A DNA stretch of 64,000 bases from JACMNW01 sp031406155 (GCA_031406155.1 JANOGW010000056.1:62001-126000), one strand, 5' to 3'; numbered from the stretch's first letter, positions 34,381-43,294 are shown. Notes: generated by a model not told the origin, from the letters alone. Translations and numbers: made by a program.

Positions 34381-36174
34381 TCAGCCGGTTGGCGTTGACC
34401 TGACATAAGTGCCCGGCGCAGCGGCCAGAACCGGGTTGGTCGAATCACCGGGGACACGCGCCTTAACCTGCGCGCCCGACCGGTCCGCAAGCCAGGCCCG
34501 CCAGCGTGGCCACCATGATCCAGCGGTGAACGTCGCCCCCGATTTCCAGGTGTCAGGGTCCGTCAGCGCGCCATCGTTGGTGTAGTGCCCATACTTGCCC
34601 TTGACCGGCGGATTGACGATCCCCGCGATATGGCCCGATTGCGAAAGCACGAAGGTCTTGTCCCTTGATCCGAACAGACGGATGCCGTTGAATGACGATT
34701 TCCAGGCGGCGATATGATCGGTCTCGCAGGCAATCGCCATGATCGGCACGGTGATATCGCCAAGGCTGACGGGCGCGCCGAACACCGGAAATCTGCCGGT
34801 GGCAAGTTCATCCCGCTGGCACAATCGGCGCAGATATTCGACCGCCATCTTGCCGGGCAGGTTGGTGCCGTCGCCGTTCCAGTACAGCAGATCAAACGCT
34901 GGCGGTGCTTCGCCCATCATGTAGCTTTTGATGGCAGGCTTGTAGATCAGATCGTTGGACCGCAGGTAACTGAAGGTGCGCGACATGAAAACCGACGACA
35001 TGATGCCATCGACGGCAACCTGTCGTTCGATGCCATCTACGAAGTCATTGTCAAGAAACACCCCAACCTCGCCGGGGTCTGAAAAATCGGTCATCGTGGT
35101 AAAGAAGGTGGCGGATTTGACCGAAGTATCACCTTTTTTTTCGAGATGCGCCAAGGTCAGGCTCAGCGTGGTGCCGGCAATACAATAGCCGACGGCATTG
35201 ATCTGCGGCTCGCCGGTGATCCGGCGTACTTCGGTCATCGCCGTAAGAAAGCCGTCGCGAATGTAGTCATCCATTCCGACATCGGCGTATGACGCGTCAG
35301 GATTGACCCAGCTCACCACGAACAAAGTGAAGCCCTGATCGACGATCCATTTGATCAGGCTGTTCTGTTCCTTCAGATCCAGAATGTAGAACTTGTTGAT
35401 CCACGGCGGGAAGATCAGCAGAGGTGTCGCATGCACGCTTTCGGTGGTTGGCGCGTACTGGATCAACTCCAGCATCTTGTTGCGAAAGACCACCGCCCCC
35501 GGCGTTGTCGCAAGATTGCGCCCCACTTCAAAGGCCGCGCCATCCGCCAGCGTCACCGCGAAATCGCCGTGATGCGCCTCGATGTCGCGCACCAGATTTT
35601 CCAGCCCCTGAACCAGACTTTCGCCATCGGTTTCAACGGCACGCTCCAACGCGTCCGGGTTGGTGGCCAGAAAATTCGTCGGTGCGAACATATCAAGGAT
35701 CTGGCGGGTGAAATAATCCGCCCGCCTGCGGTCCTGCGCACCGAGGCTGTCCAGATCGGCCACAGCCGTGGTCACCGCTTCGACATTCATCATGTATTGC
35801 TGCTTGATGTAATTGAAGAACGGATGGGTTTCCCACAATGGGTTGGCGAATCGGGGGTCTTTCGGGGTTGGGTCTGACGGGGCCTTCAACTCGCCCGTCG
35901 CAAGCGCCTGCTGCGCCTCCAGATAGTGGCGCAGGTTCTTTCCCCAGTAGCTGACCTGATGCTCAATGATTTTTGCAGGGTTCTGCATCATTTCGGCAAC
36001 ATAGGCGGCCGCTGCCTTCATATAGACCGCCTGATCGGGGCCATAGAGCGCAGTATCGGCCTGTTTACGCTGCGAAATGGCGGCAATCATGCGTTGGGAC
36101 AGGCCTTCGATCTTGGCCAGATTGGCATTCAGGCGGTCCCGCTTTGCCACGGCGTCACTGTCATCAGTTGTCAT
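34381..36174 (-). CDS. phaC: Class I poly(3-hydroxyalkanoate) synthase
   Basis: 597 aa, the usual class I length. The lipase-like box GYCIAG carries the catalytic C331; the triad is completed by D486 (ACETDHIAAW) and H515 (SQSGHIAGIVNPP). The N-terminal PhaC-N domain contains the YWGKNLRHYLEAQQ segment. It polymerises (R)-3-hydroxyacyl-CoA, mainly 3-hydroxybutyryl-CoA in this group, at the granule surface. Transcribed divergently from phaZ across about 100 bp holding a PhaR-like site. phaA/phaB are not in the window. Confidence 0.95.
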   Translation of the reverse strand: MTTDDSDAVAKRDRLNANLAKIEGLSQRMIAAISQRKQADTALYGPDQAVYMKAAAAYVAEMMQNPAKIIEHQVSYWGKNLRHYLEAQQALATGELKAPSDPTPKDPRFANPLWETHPFFNYIKQQYMMNVEAVTTAVADLDSLGAQDRRRADYFTRQILDMFAPTNFLATNPDALERAVETDGESLVQGLENLVRDIEAHHGDFAVTLADGAAFEVGRNLATTPGAVVFRNKMLELIQYAPTTESVHATPLLIFPPWINKFYILDLKEQNSLIKWIVDQGFTLFVVSWVNPDASYADVGMDDYIRDGFLTAMTEVRRITGEPQINAVGYCIAGTTLSLTLAHLEKKGDTSVKSATFFTTMTDFSDPGEVGVFLDNDFVDGIERQVAVDGIMSSVFMSRTFSYLRSNDLIYKPAIKSYMMGEAPPAFDLLYWNGDGTNLPGKMAVEYLRRLCQRDELATGRFPVFGAPVSLGDITVPIMAIACETDHIAAWKSSFNGIRLFGSRDKTFVLSQSGHIAGIVNPPVKGKYGHYTNDGALTDPDTWKSGATFTAGSWWPRWRAWLADRSGAQVKARVPGDSTNPVLAAAPGTYVRSTPTG

Positions 36175-36195
36175 ATTAACTTATCCGCCCTATCT

Positions 36196-36212
36196 ATGCC
36201 GCTACGCAGCAT
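36196..36212. promoter_or_regulatory. Putative PhaR operator in the phaC-phaZ divergent promoter
   Basis: ATGCCGCTACGCAGCAT matches the phaP palindrome in both outer arms and differs from CTGC-N3-GCAG by one base (CCGC-TAC-GCAG, 36199-36209). It lies 22 bp from the phaC start and 64 bp from the phaZ start, so one regulator could affect both synthesis and breakdown. Confidence 0.5.
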
Positions 36213-36275
36213 ACTGTCGCAGGCCCGGGGGGGAAAGTGACGATTCATGCCGGGACCCCGGGGTTAGGACACACG

Positions 36276-37553
36276 ATGAAATACATGATGACTTACGACC
36301 TGATGGAAACCATGCGCAACACCCATGCATGGATGGGATCGACCGCTCGCTCGATGGCGTCCTACCCGATGTTCGCCCTGTCGATGAACCCGCTTCTGCA
36401 GATGACCGCCGCATGGGGCGAAGTGGCCGAACGCAGTTTCACCCGCATGGTTCAGAAACCCGACTGGGGCATCCGGTCGATTGTCGGCCCGGACGGAACC
36501 GATCATCTGATAGATATCAATGTGGTGGTCGAAAAGCCGTTCGGCAACCTGATCCATTTCTTTGTACGTCGTCGCCCCCCGATGGCCCGCAAGGTGTTGC
36601 TGGTCGCTCCGATGTCAGGCCACTATGCCACGTTGTTGCGATCGACAGTAGCCAGCCTTTTGCCCGATTGCGAAGTTTACGTGACCGACTGGCACAACGC
36701 GCGCGACATTCCGGTTTCTGAAGGCAAATTCGACATCGAAGATTATACGCTCTACCTCGCCGACTTCATGCGCGAGATGGGTCCCGATACGCATGTTATC
36801 GCCGTGTGCCAGCCTGTCCCCCTTGCACTGGCGGCGACGGCTTATCTTGCGGCAGAAAATCCCTCGGCTCAGCCGCGCAGCCTGACGTTGATCGGCGGTC
36901 CGGTCGATCCGGATGCCGCAGCGACGGATGTGACCGATTTTGGCCGCCGGGTGACGATGGGCCAGTTGGAACACACCGCCCTGCAGCGGGTCGGCTTCAA
37001 GCACAAGGGTGCGGGGCGGATGGTCTATCCCGGCCTCTTGCAACTGCAAAGTTTCATGTCGATGAATGCCGAACGCCATTCCAAGGCGTTTTCCGAGCAG
37101 ATCCTGCGCGTCGCACGCGGCGAGGCATCGGATCACGACGCGCATAATCGGTTCTATGATGAATATCTGGCCGTGATGGACATGACGGCAGAGTTCTACC
37201 TTTCCACCGTCGAGCGCATTTTCAAGAACCGCGAGATTGCCGATAACCGTTTCGAGGTTGCAGGCAAGCGGGTCGATATCGGGGCCATCACCGATGTTGC
37301 CGTGATCACGGTCGAAGGTGCGAATGACGATATTTCCGGTCCTGGACAATGCGTTGCCGCACTTGATCTGCTGACCGGTCTGCCGGACTCGAAAAAGGCC
37401 AGACATCTGGAACCGGGTGCCGGACATTTCGGCATCTTTGCCGGAAAAAGTTGGCGGCTAAACATCCGGCCGTTGGTGCTGAATTTCATTGATACCAATT
37501 CGAAAGATCGGCGGTCTGCGGAAAAACCGGCGTTGAAATCGGTCAAGGGCTGA
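36276..37553 (+). CDS. phaZ: Intracellular poly(3-hydroxybutyrate) depolymerase
   Basis: 425 aa from ATG 36276 (MKYMMTYDLMETMRN), the family's typical start with AGGA upstream; a GTG at 36237 is open but unlikely. The nucleophile is C178 in IAVCQP, the lipase-like box of intracellular depolymerases that use Cys; the catalytic His is in EPGAGHFGIF. It releases 3-hydroxybutyrate from native PHB granules in the cytosol. Divergent from phaC; its stop abuts the stop of the next, convergent gene. Confidence 0.92.
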   Translation: MKYMMTYDLMETMRNTHAWMGSTARSMASYPMFALSMNPLLQMTAAWGEVAERSFTRMVQKPDWGIRSIVGPDGTDHLIDINVVVEKPFGNLIHFFVRRRPPMARKVLLVAPMSGHYATLLRSTVASLLPDCEVYVTDWHNARDIPVSEGKFDIEDYTLYLADFMREMGPDTHVIAVCQPVPLALAATAYLAAENPSAQPRSLTLIGGPVDPDAAATDVTDFGRRVTMGQLEHTALQRVGFKHKGAGRMVYPGLLQLQSFMSMNAERHSKAFSEQILRVARGEASDHDAHNRFYDEYLAVMDMTAEFYLSTVERIFKNREIADNRFEVAGKRVDIGAITDVAVITVEGANDDISGPGQCVAALDLLTGLPDSKKARHLEPGAGHFGIFAGKSWRLNIRPLVLNFIDTNSKDRRSAEKPALKSVKG

Positions 37554-38264
37554 TCAGCGCAGCAGCATCGGCCCCGCAAGAAACGCCTCCAGCGCCTCGG
37601 TCACTGCTTCGGGCTGTTCCAGCGGTGCCATGTGACTGGCGTTCGCAATGGTGACCAGCTTGGCAAACGGCATCAATCCCGCCACCAACTCTTGTCGCCG
37701 CAGCGGCACCAGACGATCCTCGGCCCCAGCGAGGATAAGTGCCGGAAGCATGGCCCGGCGCAGCGTTTTTTGCTGATCCGGGCGGCGTTGCAGGGCGCGT
37801 GACTGGGCTATGAACACCTCCGGCCCCAGATCCAGCGCCATTGCTTGCAGCGTCGCATAGACCTGCGCGCGCTGCGGCCCGGCAGCCAATGACGATATCG
37901 GCATCTCACCCGCCATCGCTTCGGCAAGCCGGCCCGCGCGGGCGGCGATCATCCGTTCCTCGCGTGCGGCCGCAGTCTGGGGCAACTCGGCCAATGGATC
38001 GGTTGACAACAGCACGATTCGGCTGACCCGGCCTGTGGCGCGCCGCAATACGTCAAGCGCCACGTCGCCACCAAGGCCCTGCCCCACCAGCACAAACTTC
38101 TGCGGTGCCCCGGCAAGAATGCGCGCTGAAATATCCTCGACCGTCGCGCCGGGTGTGGGCAGGGCGATGGTGATCGTGCGCCCCTTCGACAGTGTCATGA
38201 TCTGCGGCAGGAATGCGCGCGCATCGCACATCAGACCTGGGATCAGGATCAAGGGATCATTCAT
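37554..38264 (-). CDS. Alpha/beta-hydrolase-fold protein with altered nucleophile elbow
   Basis: 236 aa from ATG 38264. The fold is clear: LILIPGLMCDARAF (oxyanion region), an acidic residue in AGAEDRLVPL and histidine in NASHMAPLEQPEAV. The nucleophile elbow, normally G-x-S-x-G, reads GQGLGG with Gly63 in the serine position, which predicts loss of classical hydrolase activity. It overlaps the upstream hydrolase gene by 8 bp, so the two are co-expressed. It may bind rather than hydrolyse an ester, or pair with its neighbour. Confidence 0.75.
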   Translation of the reverse strand: MNDPLILIPGLMCDARAFLPQIMTLSKGRTITIALPTPGATVEDISARILAGAPQKFVLVGQGLGGDVALDVLRRATGRVSRIVLLSTDPLAELPQTAAAREERMIAARAGRLAEAMAGEMPISSLAAGPQRAQVYATLQAMALDLGPEVFIAQSRALQRRPDQQKTLRRAMLPALILAGAEDRLVPLRRQELVAGLMPFAKLVTIANASHMAPLEQPEAVTEALEAFLAGPMLLR

Positions 38265-39018
38265 CGCCGTCCAATCCCTGCAGGATGTCGTCAAGTGCGG
38301 CACCGATCAGGCCAAGGCATTCAGGGCTGGAGAACCGGTGATCGGCACCCTTGACCAGAAGCAGCCGAATGTCTGGCCCCTGCGCGTGATCGAGCAGCGC
38401 CAGCGCGACCGAAGGCGGCACATCGCGATCCGCCGTGCCCTGCAAAAACCGGGCGGGGCAGCGCAGATGCAAGGCACTGCGCAGCACCAGATGATCGCGG
38501 CCATCCTCGATCAACCGGCGGGTCACGATCATCGGGTCATCGGAATAGTCCGATTTCAGGGCGATCTGACCGGCATCCAACAGCTCATTGCGTTGCTTTT
38601 CGTCAAATTCGGCCCAATAGCCGTCTTCGGTAAAATCGGGTGCGGCGGCGACACCGACAAGCCCTGCAATCCTGTCTGGCCAGGTGCGCGCCAGCAAAAG
38701 TGCGATCCAGCCCCCCATCGATGATCCAACCAGAACCTGCGGGCCGGTGGTCAGCGCCAACGCCGCCTGTGCATCTTGAAACCAGTCACCAATCGCGCCG
38801 TCTTCGAACCGGCCAGAAGAATTGCCATGCCCGGAATAATCGAACCGAAGGAAAGCCCGGCCATTGGCCTGCGCCCAATTCGCCAGATACAGCGCCTTTG
38901 CTCCCTCCATATCGGACCGCAAACCGCCGAAGAATATCACCCCAGGACCGCGGCCTGCAGACCGGTGAAAGGCAATCCGTCGCCCGGCCTCGGTATCGGT
39001 GAATTGAAGTTCTGACAT
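38257..39018 (-). CDS. Alpha/beta hydrolase, ABHD10-like
   Basis: 253 aa. GVIFFGGLRSDMEG, FLRFDYSGHGNSSG, nucleophile elbow VGSSMGGW, acid in QGTADRDVPP and histidine in KGADHRFSSPE give a complete triad. The DYSGHGNSSG segment is characteristic of the ABHD10 (thioesterase-like) group, widespread in Alphaproteobacteria. Cytosolic. It overlaps the following degenerate hydrolase gene by 8 bp. A role in ester or thioester removal is inferred. Confidence 0.82.
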   Translation of the reverse strand: MSELQFTDTEAGRRIAFHRSAGRGPGVIFFGGLRSDMEGAKALYLANWAQANGRAFLRFDYSGHGNSSGRFEDGAIGDWFQDAQAALALTTGPQVLVGSSMGGWIALLLARTWPDRIAGLVGVAAAPDFTEDGYWAEFDEKQRNELLDAGQIALKSDYSDDPMIVTRRLIEDGRDHLVLRSALHLRCPARFLQGTADRDVPPSVALALLDHAQGPDIRLLLVKGADHRFSSPECLGLIGAALDDILQGLDGDE

Positions 39019-39099
39019 CGCCCCCCCGGGGTATCACTGTTCCGCTATAGCCCACGGGCGACAGTCTGGCTATTGCTGATCGGCGGGCCAATCGCGCCG

Positions 39100-39128
39100 T
39101 TGACTTTCCTATATCGCGCTTGCACAAC
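39100..39128 (+). promoter_or_regulatory. Possible thrS promoter
   Basis: TTGACT at 39100-39105 is a strong -35 match. A weak -10 (CACAAC, 39123-39128) lies 17 bp further. The distance to the thrS ATG (39191) fits a leader of about 55 nt. Confidence 0.3.
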
Positions 39129-39190
39129 AGGCCCATCATAACCCGCAACCGGGCGTTTCGTAGGCGCCAGACAGACGAGGAGACCGGCCC

Positions 39191-41137
39191 ATGGCCCCGA
39201 TATCCCTGACATTTCCCGATGGTAACAGCCGCAGCTATGAGGCCGGTGTGACGGCAGCCGAGGTTGCTGCGTCGATCTCGACCAGCCTCGCGAAAAAGGC
39301 CATCTCGGCTTTGGTGAACGGTGTGCATTACGATCTGCAATGGCCGATTGCCGCCGATGCACAGATCGCAATTCACACTTCCGCCGATGACGAACAGGCG
39401 CTGGAACTGATCCGGCACGACCTCGCCCACATCATGGCGCGCGCGGTGCAGGAAATATGGCCCGACGTGAAGGTAACGATCGGCCCGGTGCGCGATTACG
39501 GCTGGTTTTATGATTTTGATCGGGCAGAGGCGTTTACGCCCGAAGATCTGGCCACCATCGAAGCGCGCATGAAACAAATCATCAACGCCCGCGACCCGGT
39601 GCGCACCGAAGTGTGGGACCGCGCCCGGGCGATTGCCTTTTACGAGGCGAAGGGCGAGCCGTTCAAGGTCGAACTGATCAACCGCATTCCGGAAGGCGAG
39701 GATCTGCGGATGTACTGGCATGGGCACTGGCAGGATTTCTGCCGCGGCCCGCATTTGCAGCACACTGGCCAGGTGCCCGCCGACGCGTTCAAGCTAACCT
39801 CGATTGCCGGGGCCTATTGGCTGGGCGACGCGTCCCGCCCGATGTTGCAGCGCATCTACGGCGTGGCCTTCAAGAACCGTGAAGACCTCAAGACGCATAT
39901 GACCATGCTGGAGGAGGCCGCCAAACGCGATCACCGCAAGCTGGGCCGCGAAATGGAGTTGTTCCATTTACAGGAAGAAGCCCCCGGCATGGTCTTCTGG
40001 CACCCGAACGGCTGGACGGTATACCGCGCGCTGGAAGATTACATGCGCGGTCGTCAGCGCAAGGCCGGCTACAAGGAAATCAGGACGCCGCAAGTTGTTG
40101 ACCGCGTGCTGTGGGAAAAGTCAGGCCACTGGGAAGCCTACCGCGAAAACATGTTTCTGGTCGAGGTGGACGAGGACGGCGCCAAGGAAAAGCGCATCAA
40201 TGCGTTGAAGCCGATGAACTGCCCATGCCATGTTCAGGTTTTTAATCAAGGGCTTAAGTCATACCGAGATCTGCCTTTACGGCTGGCGGAATTCGGATCG
40301 TGTCACCGCTACGAATCCTCTGGTTCGATGCACGGCTTGATGCGGGTACGCGGCTTTACCCAAGATGACGCGCATATTTTCTGCACCGAAGAGCAGATCG
40401 AAAAGGAATGCGCGGATTTCATCACACTGCTGGCTTCGGTTTACAAAGATCTTGGATTTGACAGCTTCGAGATCAAGCTTTCCACCCGCCCCGATGTGCG
40501 TATCGGGTCGGATGAAACATGGGACACGCTGGAAGCAGCCCTTGAAAACGCAATCAAGAAAACTGGCAATGCCTATGAGATCGACCCCGGCGAAGGCGCG
40601 TTCTACGGCCCTAAGCTGGATTTCAAACTGACCGACGCCATCGGGCGCGCATGGCAATGCGGCACCTTTCAGGTGGACGGCAACACGCCAACCCGACTTG
40701 GTGCGGAATATGTGGCGGCGGATGGCGACAAGCACCGCCCCTACATGATGCACCGCGCCATTTTGGGGTCGTTCGAACGCTTCATCGGCATCTTGCTGGA
40801 AAACTATGCCGGACGGCTGCCGTTCTGGCTGGCACCGCGTCAGGTGGTTGTGGCCTCCATCGTGTCGGACGCCGACCCGTTTGTGCTTGAGGTGGTGGCA
40901 GCCCTGGTCAAGGCAGGCATCCGCGCCGAGGCGGACGTGCGCAACGAAAAGATCAACTACAAGGTGCGGGAACACTCGGTCGGGAAAGTCCCGGTGATCC
41001 TGGCGATCGGCATGAAAGAGGTTGAAGATCGCACCGTTTCCCTGCGTCGGCTGGGGGAGACACAGACCAAGGTCATCAGCCTTGACGATGCCATCGCAAG
41101 CCTTGGCCTTGAAGCCTTGCCACCAACCGGCGACTAA
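39191..41137 (+). CDS. thrS: Threonyl-tRNA synthetase
   Basis: 648 aa. N-terminal TGS domain (1-62), editing domain with RHDLAH (H76, H80) and CRGPHLQHTG, then the class II catalytic core with the zinc cysteine in MNCPCHV, motif 2 RGFTQDDAHIFC and motif 3 HRPYMMHRAILGSFERF, and a C-terminal anticodon domain (APRQVVVASIVSD). It charges tRNA(Thr) in the cytosol. GAGGAGA lies eight bases before ATG. The segment usually close to Q-x-D-x-x-L-P-E-R is QVDGNTPTR here, an in-frame variation of a well-conserved stretch. Confidence 0.96.
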   Translation: MAPISLTFPDGNSRSYEAGVTAAEVAASISTSLAKKAISALVNGVHYDLQWPIAADAQIAIHTSADDEQALELIRHDLAHIMARAVQEIWPDVKVTIGPVRDYGWFYDFDRAEAFTPEDLATIEARMKQIINARDPVRTEVWDRARAIAFYEAKGEPFKVELINRIPEGEDLRMYWHGHWQDFCRGPHLQHTGQVPADAFKLTSIAGAYWLGDASRPMLQRIYGVAFKNREDLKTHMTMLEEAAKRDHRKLGREMELFHLQEEAPGMVFWHPNGWTVYRALEDYMRGRQRKAGYKEIRTPQVVDRVLWEKSGHWEAYRENMFLVEVDEDGAKEKRINALKPMNCPCHVQVFNQGLKSYRDLPLRLAEFGSCHRYESSGSMHGLMRVRGFTQDDAHIFCTEEQIEKECADFITLLASVYKDLGFDSFEIKLSTRPDVRIGSDETWDTLEAALENAIKKTGNAYEIDPGEGAFYGPKLDFKLTDAIGRAWQCGTFQVDGNTPTRLGAEYVAADGDKHRPYMMHRAILGSFERFIGILLENYAGRLPFWLAPRQVVVASIVSDADPFVLEVVAALVKAGIRAEADVRNEKINYKVREHSVGKVPVILAIGMKEVEDRTVSLRRLGETQTKVISLDDAIASLGLEALPPTGD

Positions 41138-41173
41138 GCAGGCTTAACCTTTCGTGCAATCGCTTAACAAAGT

Positions 41174-41193
41174 TGACCCAACGCTTGGGGTCA
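41174..41193. repeat. Inverted repeat TGACCC-N8-GGGTCA after thrS
   Basis: A 6-bp inverted repeat (41174-41179 / 41188-41193), 37 bp after the thrS stop and about 165 bp before the bufferin precursor start. There is no T-run, so it could be a weak thrS terminator or an operator of the downstream operon. Confidence 0.3.
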
Positions 41194-41355
41194 GCCGCGC
41201 AGTCACTGCATGACCGCGATCAGTTTTGTAGTAACGGCATCGGCGAGTTGCCTCACTCGTCTGTGTTGCACAAAGTTGTGACTATGCCCCCGTTGAAGGA
41301 CTGCGCTAGCGTCGGCCGACCGAAACCCTGGATCATGACCCAAAAGGATACACCC

Positions 41356-41643
41356 ATGTCGAATCTGAAATCCATCGCTGTTGCCAGCGCCTTTGCGGCC
41401 GCCTTCTCTGCCCAGTTCACTACACCTGCAGCCGCGGAGACCAAGGAAAAATGCTTCGGCGTTTCCCTTGCGGGCGAAAACGACTGCGCCGCTGGCAAAG
41501 GTACCACCTGTGCCGGAACGTCGAAAGTTGATTATCAGGGCAATGCCTGGACGCTGGTGCCAGCGGGAACCTGTGCGACGATGGAATTGCCGGATGGCCG
41601 TACAGGCTCGCTTGGGCCCCTTGATCGCGACGTACCGGCATAA
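41356..41643 (+). CDS. bufA: Bufferin-like RiPP precursor (DUF2282/BufA1 family)
   Basis: 95 aa from ATG 41356, with AAGGA seven bases upstream; an ATG at 41335 is in frame but poorly placed. Residues 1-27 form a Sec signal peptide ending TTPAAA before ETKEKCF. The mature part has four cysteines, C33, C44, C52 and C73, in the family pattern EKCFG...NDCAAG...TTCAGTSKVDYQGNAW...PAGTC. In Caulobacter, such precursors are modified by a DUF692 (MNIO) enzyme at cysteines and exported to sequester copper. Here DUF692, DUF2063 and DoxX genes follow directly. Modification in this organism is inferred. Confidence 0.85.
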   Translation: MSNLKSIAVASAFAAAFSAQFTTPAAAETKEKCFGVSLAGENDCAAGKGTTCAGTSKVDYQGNAWTLVPAGTCATMELPDGRTGSLGPLDRDVPA

Positions 41644-41652
41644 GCCATTTGC

Positions 41653-41675
41653 CCCCGGCGCTCAAAGCGCCGGGG
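41653..41675 (+). terminator. Strong intercistronic hairpin between precursor and MNIO genes
   Basis: A perfect 10-bp stem, CCCCGGCGCT (41653-41662) and AGCGCCGGGG (41666-41675), with a 3-nt loop, starts 10 bp after the precursor stop and ends 21 bp before the DUF692 start. There is no T-run, so it should act as an attenuator or an mRNA 3'-end stabiliser, giving more precursor than enzyme. Confidence 0.7.
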
Positions 41676-41696
41676 CATCTCCGGAAGGATTGCCCT

Positions 41697-42551
41697 ATGT
41701 TTGACGCCCATCAGGCCAACCCCTTGCCCCGGCGTCCCGGCGTTGGTTTCAAGCCCCAGCATTTCGCACAGATCCTCGCCCAACCCGGCGACGTGGCGTG
41801 GCTGGAGGTTCATGCCGAAAACTATATGGGCAACGGAGGACGCCCCCATGCGCAACTGCGCCGTCTGGCAGAGCAGTTCCCACTTTCGATCCACGGTGTC
41901 GGCTTGTCGATCGGGGGCGAAGGCCGGCTGGACGCGGATCATCTGGCCACCTTGAAGGCGCTGTGCGACTGGGCCAATCCTGCCAGTTTTTCCGAACATC
42001 TAGCATGGTCAACCCATGACGGTGCTTATCTGAACGATCTTCTGCCGCTGCCCTATTGCGACGCCACTGTCACCCGCGTGGCACGCCACATCGATGAAGT
42101 GCAAGACAAGCTTGGCCGCCAGATGCTGTTGGAAAATCCCTCCAGCTATCTGGCGTTTGCGCAATCCGATATGGACGAGGTCACGTTTCTGGCCGAAGTG
42201 GCACGACGTACGGGGTGCGGACTACTTCTTGATGTGAACAACGTCTTCGTATCTGCCACCAATCTGCAGTTTGATCCTGTGGGCTACATTACCGCGTTCC
42301 CGTTAAATCTGGTTGGCGAGGTTCATCTGGGCGGCCACGCCGTCGATGCCGATGAACATGGCGACCTCTTGCTGATCGACAGTCACGGCACGGTGGTGGT
42401 CGACCCGGTCTGGGATCTTTACGCCCACACCATCGCCCTTGCCGGCCCACGGCCCACATTGATCGAATGGGATAATGATGTCCCCGACTGGCCGGTGCTG
42501 GCGGCAGAGGCGGCGCGGGCCGCCTGCATCCTAGCCCGCGTGCCTGCATGA
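41697..42551 (+). CDS. bufB: DUF692 multinuclear non-heme iron oxidative enzyme (bufferin maturase)
   Basis: 284 aa from ATG 41697, with AAGGA eight bases upstream. A TIM-barrel DUF692 protein with the conserved metal-ligand set: SIHGVGLSIG (H66), SEHLAW (H101), LENPSSYL (E146), LDVNN (D179), EVHLGGH (H210, H214), DSHG (H230) and IEWDND (E257). MNIO enzymes such as MbnB and TglH oxidatively remodel cysteines of peptide substrates. Position right after a four-Cys precursor makes that peptide the expected substrate. Its stop overlaps the next gene by 4 bp. Confidence 0.88.
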   Translation: MFDAHQANPLPRRPGVGFKPQHFAQILAQPGDVAWLEVHAENYMGNGGRPHAQLRRLAEQFPLSIHGVGLSIGGEGRLDADHLATLKALCDWANPASFSEHLAWSTHDGAYLNDLLPLPYCDATVTRVARHIDEVQDKLGRQMLLENPSSYLAFAQSDMDEVTFLAEVARRTGCGLLLDVNNVFVSATNLQFDPVGYITAFPLNLVGEVHLGGHAVDADEHGDLLLIDSHGTVVVDPVWDLYAHTIALAGPRPTLIEWDNDVPDWPVLAAEAARAACILARVPA

Positions 42552-43294
42552 ACGAAGCCGCATTTTCCGCAGCCGTGTTGAACCCGGATCGGGCCGTCCC
42601 GGCGGGGCTGGTCGGGCCAAGGGGTCACCCCGCCGGCAAGCGGTTTGATGTCTACCGCAACAATGTGACAGCGGGCTTGACGCGCGTGCTGGAGGCGGGC
42701 TTTCCCGTGGTGCGCAAGCTGGTGGGCGAAGAATTCTTTGCCGCCATGGGGGGCGAGTTTCTGCGGCGGCATCCCCCCACGTCCCGCATCATGATGCTGT
42801 ACGGTACCCGGTTTCCGGATTTTCTGGCAGGTTTTTCGCCTGTCCGCCATCTTGGCTATCTGCCGGATGTGGCGCGGCTGGAATTGTCCCTGCGGCAGTC
42901 TTACCATGCCGCCGACCCCCAAGGTAGTGCGGCACAGCGTCTGGCGGCCGTTCTGCCAGCGGCTTATGCAGGCATAACGCTGCGGCTGGCGCCGTCCCTG
43001 ATCGTGCTGCAATCGGCGTGGCCCATCCTGTCGATCTGGCGCGCGAATACCGAAGCTGACGCACCCGCCGCTGTGATGCGTGCCGAAGATGTCGTGATTT
43101 TGCGGCACGGTTTTGACCCCCGCGCGCATCTGCTGCCCAAGGGTGGGCTTGCGTTCTTGCAGGCCTTGCTGTCCGCACGGTCGCTGGCAGATGCCATCGC
43201 GGTCTGCGACGCCGAACCGGCAGATCTGACGGCGCTTATCGCGCTACTGCTTGACGCTGACGCCATAACCGACATCGAAGGACCAACGGATTGA
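42548..43294 (+). CDS. bufC: DUF2063 protein, MNIO partner (bufferin locus)
   Basis: 248 aa. The N-terminal DUF2063 domain (about 1-90) has the typical F-D-V-Y-R-N-N-V segment (KRFDVYRNNVTAGLTRVLEAGFPVV, in parts), followed by GEEFFAAMGGEFLRRHPP and YLPDVARLE. DUF2063 was once labelled DNA-binding, but in MNIO loci it acts as the partner that presents the precursor to the DUF692 enzyme. Overlaps of 4 bp on both sides make translational coupling with the DUF692 and DoxX genes certain in layout. Confidence 0.85.
   Translation: MNEAAFSAAVLNPDRAVPAGLVGPRGHPAGKRFDVYRNNVTAGLTRVLEAGFPVVRKLVGEEFFAAMGGEFLRRHPPTSRIMMLYGTRFPDFLAGFSPVRHLGYLPDVARLELSLRQSYHAADPQGSAAQRLAAVLPAAYAGITLRLAPSLIVLQSAWPILSIWRANTEADAPAAVMRAEDVVILRHGFDPRAHLLPKGGLAFLQALLSARSLADAIAVCDAEPADLTALIALLLDADAITDIEGPTD

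Noticed and set aside
41231..41262. Possible ECF sigma promoter (GTAACG ... CGTCT) upstream of the bufferin precursor
   Set aside because: The spacer is about 21 bp, too long for a normal ECF promoter, and the -10 does not match the motif I recall for bufferin loci.
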